Source of the DNA: Deinococcus humi
GTDB taxonomy: Bacteria > Deinococcota > Deinococci > Deinococcales > Deinococcaceae
Reading direction: 5' to 3'
Assembly (NCBI RefSeq): GCF_014201875.1
Contig: NZ_JACHFL010000012.1
Location: 84,519-148,518 of the forward strand
DNA length: 64,000 bases
Each line of letters begins with the position of its first letter. Positions within the stretch are counted from its first letter, which is position 1. The notes below the pieces were generated by a model. That model searched no databases. It was not told the origin of the DNA and worked only from the letters and a program-made list of their open reading frames with translations. Below, one piece after another: positions 60,941 to 64,000 of the stretch. Both the position numbers and the translations under genes were made by a program.

Positions 60941-61618
60941 GTGAAGCTCGCTCCCTACATTGACCACACCCTGCTGAAGGCCACCGCAACACCCGCCGAT
61001 ATTTCCAGACTGTGTCAGGAGGCCCGCGACAACGCCTTTTACGCCGTGTGCGTCAATCCCGTGTACGTGGCGCAGGCTCGCGCCGAGCTGGACGGCAGTG
61101 GGGTCAAGGTCGCCACCGTCTGCGGCTTTCCGCTGGGGGCAGTGACCAGCGGCCAGAAGGCTGTGGAGGCCCGCCTGAGTGTGGAGGAGGGAGCGGACGA
61201 GGTGGACATGGTCATCCACATCGGCGCGGTCTTAGCTGAGGACTGGGACAGCGTGCAGGCCGACGTGCGCGCGGTGCGGCAGGCCATTCCCGAACATGTT
61301 CTGAAGGTGATCATCGAAACGTGCTACCTGGACGATGAGCAGAAGCGCGGCGCGACGGAAGCGGCGGTCGCGGGCGGCGCAGACTTCGTGAAGACCAGTA
61401 CCGGCTTCGGCACCGGGGGCGCAACGCTCGATGATGTCCGGCTGATGCGCGAGGTCATTGCGGGCCGCGCGAAAATCAAGGCGGCGGGCGGCGTCCGCAG
61501 CGCGGCGGATGCCCGCGCCATGATCGAGGCCGGGGCGGACCGCCTGGGCACGTCCGGCGGTGTGGCCCTGGTTGCTGAAGATGGGATGGCTGGCGAGCAG
61601 AGCGGCGAGGGGTATTGA
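60941..61618 (+). CDS. deoC: Deoxyribose-phosphate aldolase
   Basis: Cleaves 2-deoxyribose 5-phosphate in nucleoside salvage. The 225-residue class I aldolase starts KLAPYIDHTLLKATATPAD, has Asp89 in VDMVIHIG, the Schiff-base Lys151 in FVKTSTGFG, and Lys about 30 residues on in IKAAGGVRSAADA. The GTG at 60941 lies seven bases after TATGCT, a leaderless arrangement; ATG 60929 would add four residues. Its stop overlaps maf in TGATG. Confidence 0.95.
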   Translation: MKLAPYIDHTLLKATATPADISRLCQEARDNAFYAVCVNPVYVAQARAELDGSGVKVATVCGFPLGAVTSGQKAVEARLSVEEGADEVDMVIHIGAVLAEDWDSVQADVRAVRQAIPEHVLKVIIETCYLDDEQKRGATEAAVAGGADFVKTSTGFGTGGATLDDVRLMREVIAGRAKIKAAGGVRSAADARAMIEAGADRLGTSGGVALVAEDGMAGEQSGEGY

Positions 61619-62247
61619 TGGCGGCTCAATCCCAGATTCCTGAAGTCGTCCTCGCCTCCGGCAGCCCCCGGAGGCGCGAACTGCTGACTCTGCTGGGCGT
61701 GACCTTCCGCGTGCAGGTCAGCGGCGAGGACGAGGACAGCGCCGAGACCGATCCGCACGCGCTGGCCGCCGAACTGGCGGCTCTTAAGGGCCGCAGCGTG
61801 GCCGCCCTGAATCCGGACGCGCTGGTCATTGCCGCCGACACGGTGGTGGCCGTGGACGGCACGCTGCTGGCCAAGCCTGCCAACGCCGCCGAGAACGCCG
61901 ATTTTCTGCGCCAGCTCTCGGGCCGCTCGCATGGGGTGTTCACGGGCGTTTCGGTGTTTGTGGGCGGCCACGAGCGCACCGAGGTCGCCCGCACCGATGT
62001 GACCTTCCGCGCCCTGTCTGAAGCCGAGATTGACTACTACGCACAGTCCGGCGAGGGGCTGGACAAGGCAGGCGGTTACGGCGTGCAGGGGCTGGGTCAG
62101 GCGCTGGTGTCCCGCATCGACGGCGAGTTCTCCAACGTGGTGGGCTTTCCGCTGTCGCTGGTGATTGAGCTGCTGCGTGAACACGGCGTTCCAATCTGGG
62201 GTGCGCCCCAGTCCACAAGGAGCAGTCCGGAGGCGGCTCCGGCGTGA
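61618..62247 (+). CDS. maf: Maf-like nucleotide pyrophosphatase
   Basis: House-cleaning pyrophosphatase for modified or non-canonical nucleoside triphosphates and linked to septum control. The 209-residue protein has VVLASGSPRRRELLTLLG at the start, IAADTVVAVDGTLLAKP with the catalytic Asp, and AGGYGVQGLGQ. The ATG overlaps the deoC stop; a TTG one codon earlier is possible. Gene clusters of maf with mreC and mreD are common. Confidence 0.94.
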   Translation: MAAQSQIPEVVLASGSPRRRELLTLLGVTFRVQVSGEDEDSAETDPHALAAELAALKGRSVAALNPDALVIAADTVVAVDGTLLAKPANAAENADFLRQLSGRSHGVFTGVSVFVGGHERTEVARTDVTFRALSEAEIDYYAQSGEGLDKAGGYGVQGLGQALVSRIDGEFSNVVGFPLSLVIELLREHGVPIWGAPQSTRSSPEAAPA

Positions 62248-63026
62248 CGGGGGGGCGGCAGCTGGGTCTGGTTTTCGTAGGGTTGCTGCTGATCAGCATG
62301 GTGCTGACGCGCTTTCAGGTGGTGCCGCCCACCGCGCTGCGCTCGTTCACCGCGCCGGTCTCGCAGGTGGGCGTGGTGGTGGCCGATAACCTGCGCCGCG
62401 CCGTGACGAGCGTGACCCAGCAGCGGGACCTGCGGGCCGAGGTCAGCAGATTGCAGGTGGAAAACGATGTGTTACGTCAGCGGAACGAGTTGCTAACCCG
62501 CGAGGCCAGTCGCTTAAAACAGCTGGAGATCATCACCCGCACGCAGGCCCCCAACGCGGTGGGGATCGCGCAGGTCATTGCCGTCGATCCCAGCCCGCTG
62601 CTGTCGCGCCTGACCCTCAACAGGGGCACGCGCGACGGTGTGCGCGTTCGCATGCCAGTCACGGTGCCCGGCGGGCTGGTAGGACAGGTCACGGGTGTCA
62701 GCGCGTCCAGGGCGACAGTGGTCTCCCTGGTGGACCCCGAAAGCACCGTGGGGGTCACCCTGCAGGGCGGCGGCGGTGGACGCGGCCTGGCCCACGGCGT
62801 CCCGCCAGATCGCCTGCGCGCCGAGTTCTCGCGCAGTGTGCCAATCAAGGCGGGAGACACTCTGGTGACCTCGAGCCTGGGCGGGGTCTACCCGGTGGGC
62901 GTGCGGGTGGGCACGGTGGAGCAGGTCCTGCCGTTGGGGCCAAACGATGTCAACCGCTCTGTGATTGTCCGGCCGGCGGTGGACCTGGGCGTGGTGGAAG
63001 ACGTGACCATTCTGGAGGGCCTGTAA
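62244..63026 (+). CDS. mreC: Rod shape-determining protein MreC
   Basis: Periplasmic scaffold of the elongasome that links MreB and the PBP2 transpeptidase. The 260-residue protein has one N-terminal helix (LGLVFVGLLLISMVL), a coiled coil near 60-95 (RDLRAEVSRLQVENDVLRQR) and a beta-rich domain with GLVGQVTGVSASRATVV. The GTG start overlaps maf (GTGA). Many Deinococcus are cocci, so its presence hints at a rod-like ancestor or a septal role. Confidence 0.94.
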   Translation: MTGGRQLGLVFVGLLLISMVLTRFQVVPPTALRSFTAPVSQVGVVVADNLRRAVTSVTQQRDLRAEVSRLQVENDVLRQRNELLTREASRLKQLEIITRTQAPNAVGIAQVIAVDPSPLLSRLTLNRGTRDGVRVRMPVTVPGGLVGQVTGVSASRATVVSLVDPESTVGVTLQGGGGGRGLAHGVPPDRLRAEFSRSVPIKAGDTLVTSSLGGVYPVGVRVGTVEQVLPLGPNDVNRSVIVRPAVDLGVVEDVTILEGL

Positions 63027-63661
63027 TGCTGGGGCGGCGAGGGCTGGGTCAGCGCAGATGGGGTCAGCGGGGCAGTGGTGCAGGGCGGTTCAACCGGGGC
63101 GGCCTGGGCCGAGGCGGTCTGGGGCCGCGGGCCGGCCTGCCGCAGCGTGGTCCGGAGCGGATTTTCCGGGGGGTGGTCTACGCCGCGCTGCTGATCGCCG
63201 TGCAGGGCCTGCTGTCCCGGCTGGCTGACGCGGCTGGCCTCGCGGCTCCCGATCTGTTCCTGTTGACTGCTGTGGCGTTGGCGTGGCGCATGGTGCCGGG
63301 ATGGGCGCTGGTGGCCGCCTACGGTGTGGGATTGGGCCAGGACCTGCTGGGCGGCGGCGTGCTGGGCCTGCATGCGGCGGGGCTGGCCGGGGCGGCGCTG
63401 CTGGCGGTGTTGATCCGGCGCTACGTGGCCGACTCCGGTCCCCTTCAGAGCGCGCTGAGCGTGGTAGGTGCGCTTGTGGGCGAGTGGCTGACCTTCGGGC
63501 TGCTGGCCTACTGGCTGCGCTCCGAACTGATCACGGTGAAGCTGCTGCTGAACACGATTCCCAGCCTGCTGCTGGGTACACTGCTGGCGTACCCGCTGTG
63601 GGACTGGGCCGTGCGCTGGGGCATCGGTCCACGCCCCGGCCCGCAGGAGAAACTGGCGTGA
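63026..63661 (+). CDS. mreD: Rod shape-determining protein MreD
   Basis: Inner-membrane elongasome protein of 211 residues with about five helices from residue 50. The N-terminal 45 residues are unusual, rich in Gly and Arg (GRRGLGQRRWGQRGSGAGRF and more), unlike known MreD proteins. The ATG overlaps the mreC stop (TAATG), which supports this start; a later start in the same frame (for example a GTG near 63173) would remove the tail. Confidence 0.85.
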   Translation: MLGRRGLGQRRWGQRGSGAGRFNRGGLGRGGLGPRAGLPQRGPERIFRGVVYAALLIAVQGLLSRLADAAGLAAPDLFLLTAVALAWRMVPGWALVAAYGVGLGQDLLGGGVLGLHAAGLAGAALLAVLIRRYVADSGPLQSALSVVGALVGEWLTFGLLAYWLRSELITVKLLLNTIPSLLLGTLLAYPLWDWAVRWGIGPRPGPQEKLA

Positions 63662-63675
63662 GGAAGGAGAGAACG

Positions 63676-63732
63676 GTGAACGGTGCGGTATGGAGTGCGG
63701 GGCGGGACTGCCCGGCGGCGGGCTTCGCGTGA
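63676..63732 (+). CDS. Possible 18-residue coupling peptide before the PBP2 gene
   Basis: A GTG at 63676 follows AAGGAG by six bases and opens an 18-codon frame that ends in TGA at 63730-63732, overlapping the GTG of the next gene as GTGA. The peptide may exist only to couple translation. The Shine-Dalgarno could instead serve an ATG at 63690 in the next gene's frame. Confidence 0.3.
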   Translation: MNGAVWSAGRDCPAAGFA

Positions 63733-64000
63733 GCCGCGCCGAACATCCCCTGCACCGCCCCGATCAACGCCACGAGCGGCTCAAGCGTGAGCGCAAACGG
63801 GCCGTCAGGATTAAGAAGGAGGGGGCCAGCAGCGGGGCCGCGCGGGTGGGCTGGGTGGCCTTCGCATTCAGCCTGGGGCTGCTGGGGCTGGGGGCGCGGC
63901 TGTATACCCTGCAGGTCACGCAACACAGCCAGTATGCGGTGCAGTCGGCCAGCAACTTCCAGCGCGATGAGGTGATCCGTGCCCTGCGCGGCGAGATCCG
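63729..64000 (+). CDS. Penicillin-binding protein 2 (N-terminus only)
   Basis: The first 90 or so residues of a class B penicillin-binding protein. A basic cytoplasmic tail (RHERLKRERKRAVRIKKEG) is followed by one helix (VGWVAFAFSLGLLGLGARL) and by LQVTQHSQYAVQSASNFQRD, the usual start of the pedestal domain. It belongs with mreCD in the elongasome. GTG 63729 is the conservative start; ATG 63690 in the same frame is also possible. The window ends within the gene. Confidence 0.85.
   Translation, partial: MSRAEHPLHRPDQRHERLKRERKRAVRIKKEGASSGAARVGWVAFAFSLGLLGLGARLYTLQVTQHSQYAVQSASNFQRDEVIRALRGEI

Overview
The window is a stretch of chromosome from a GC-rich Deinococcus (Deinococcus-Thermus). 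The evidence is the protein set and its order (response regulator of the DrRRA type next to RNase J; clpP-clpX-lon; CbiX fused to a DR2241-type Fe-S domain; PilB-type ATPase with three MshEN repeats), a palindrome upstream of uvrB that fits the Deinococcus radiation/desiccation response motif (RDRM), and about a dozen genes whose start codon lies 5-9 bases after a TANNNT -10 element, the leaderless arrangement common in this genus. The species cannot be fixed from the sequence alone. No tRNA, rRNA, CRISPR array, insertion sequence or prophage was seen.

Layout. 1-5500: a PAS-domain sensor histidine kinase (C-terminal end cut by the window), its OmpR-type response regulator, divergent RNase J and a small membrane protein. 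5500-10000: clpP-clpX and lon. 10000-15400, minus strand: pilT, pilB, a YqeG-like HAD phosphatase and a PgeF/laccase-domain protein. 15500-18450: fabI, guaB and a broken HIT-family gene. 18500-20500: an EF-hand-like small protein and the CbiX/Fe-S protein. 20800-27100: a purine operon purC-purS-cupin-purQ-dinB-purL-purF with two unusual passengers. 27150-30300: a LysR regulator and uvrB. 30500-36200: sucA and a set of small genes plus an M48 protease. 36400-41150: aceE-aceF, without an E3 gene. 41250-47100: a lipoprotein, a cyclopropane-synthase-like methyltransferase, then two exopolysaccharide genes (O-antigen ligase/polymerase and a Wzz-BY-kinase fusion) and a small membrane protein. 47150-50800: nth, an MFS transporter and a PDZ/radical-SAM-like DUF512 protein. 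50900-60750, all minus strand: a galactoside uptake and breakdown operon (DeoR regulator, binding protein, two permeases, GH42 beta-galactosidase, GH36 alpha-galactosidase, galT, galK) with no ATPase. 60900-64000: deoC-maf-mreC-mreD and the start of a penicillin-binding protein 2.

Most of the window is housekeeping: protein quality control, RNA decay, purine and acetyl-CoA metabolism, DNA repair, cell-shape and type IV pilus motors, with one sugar-use operon. I did not find a convincing wholly new system. The points most worth a second look are the RDRM-controlled uvrB, the CbiX/Fe-S fusion, the passengers in the purine operon, the disrupted HIT gene, the operator-like palindrome upstream of the BY-kinase, the tiny coupled reading frame before the PBP2 gene and the Gly/Arg-rich tail of MreD.
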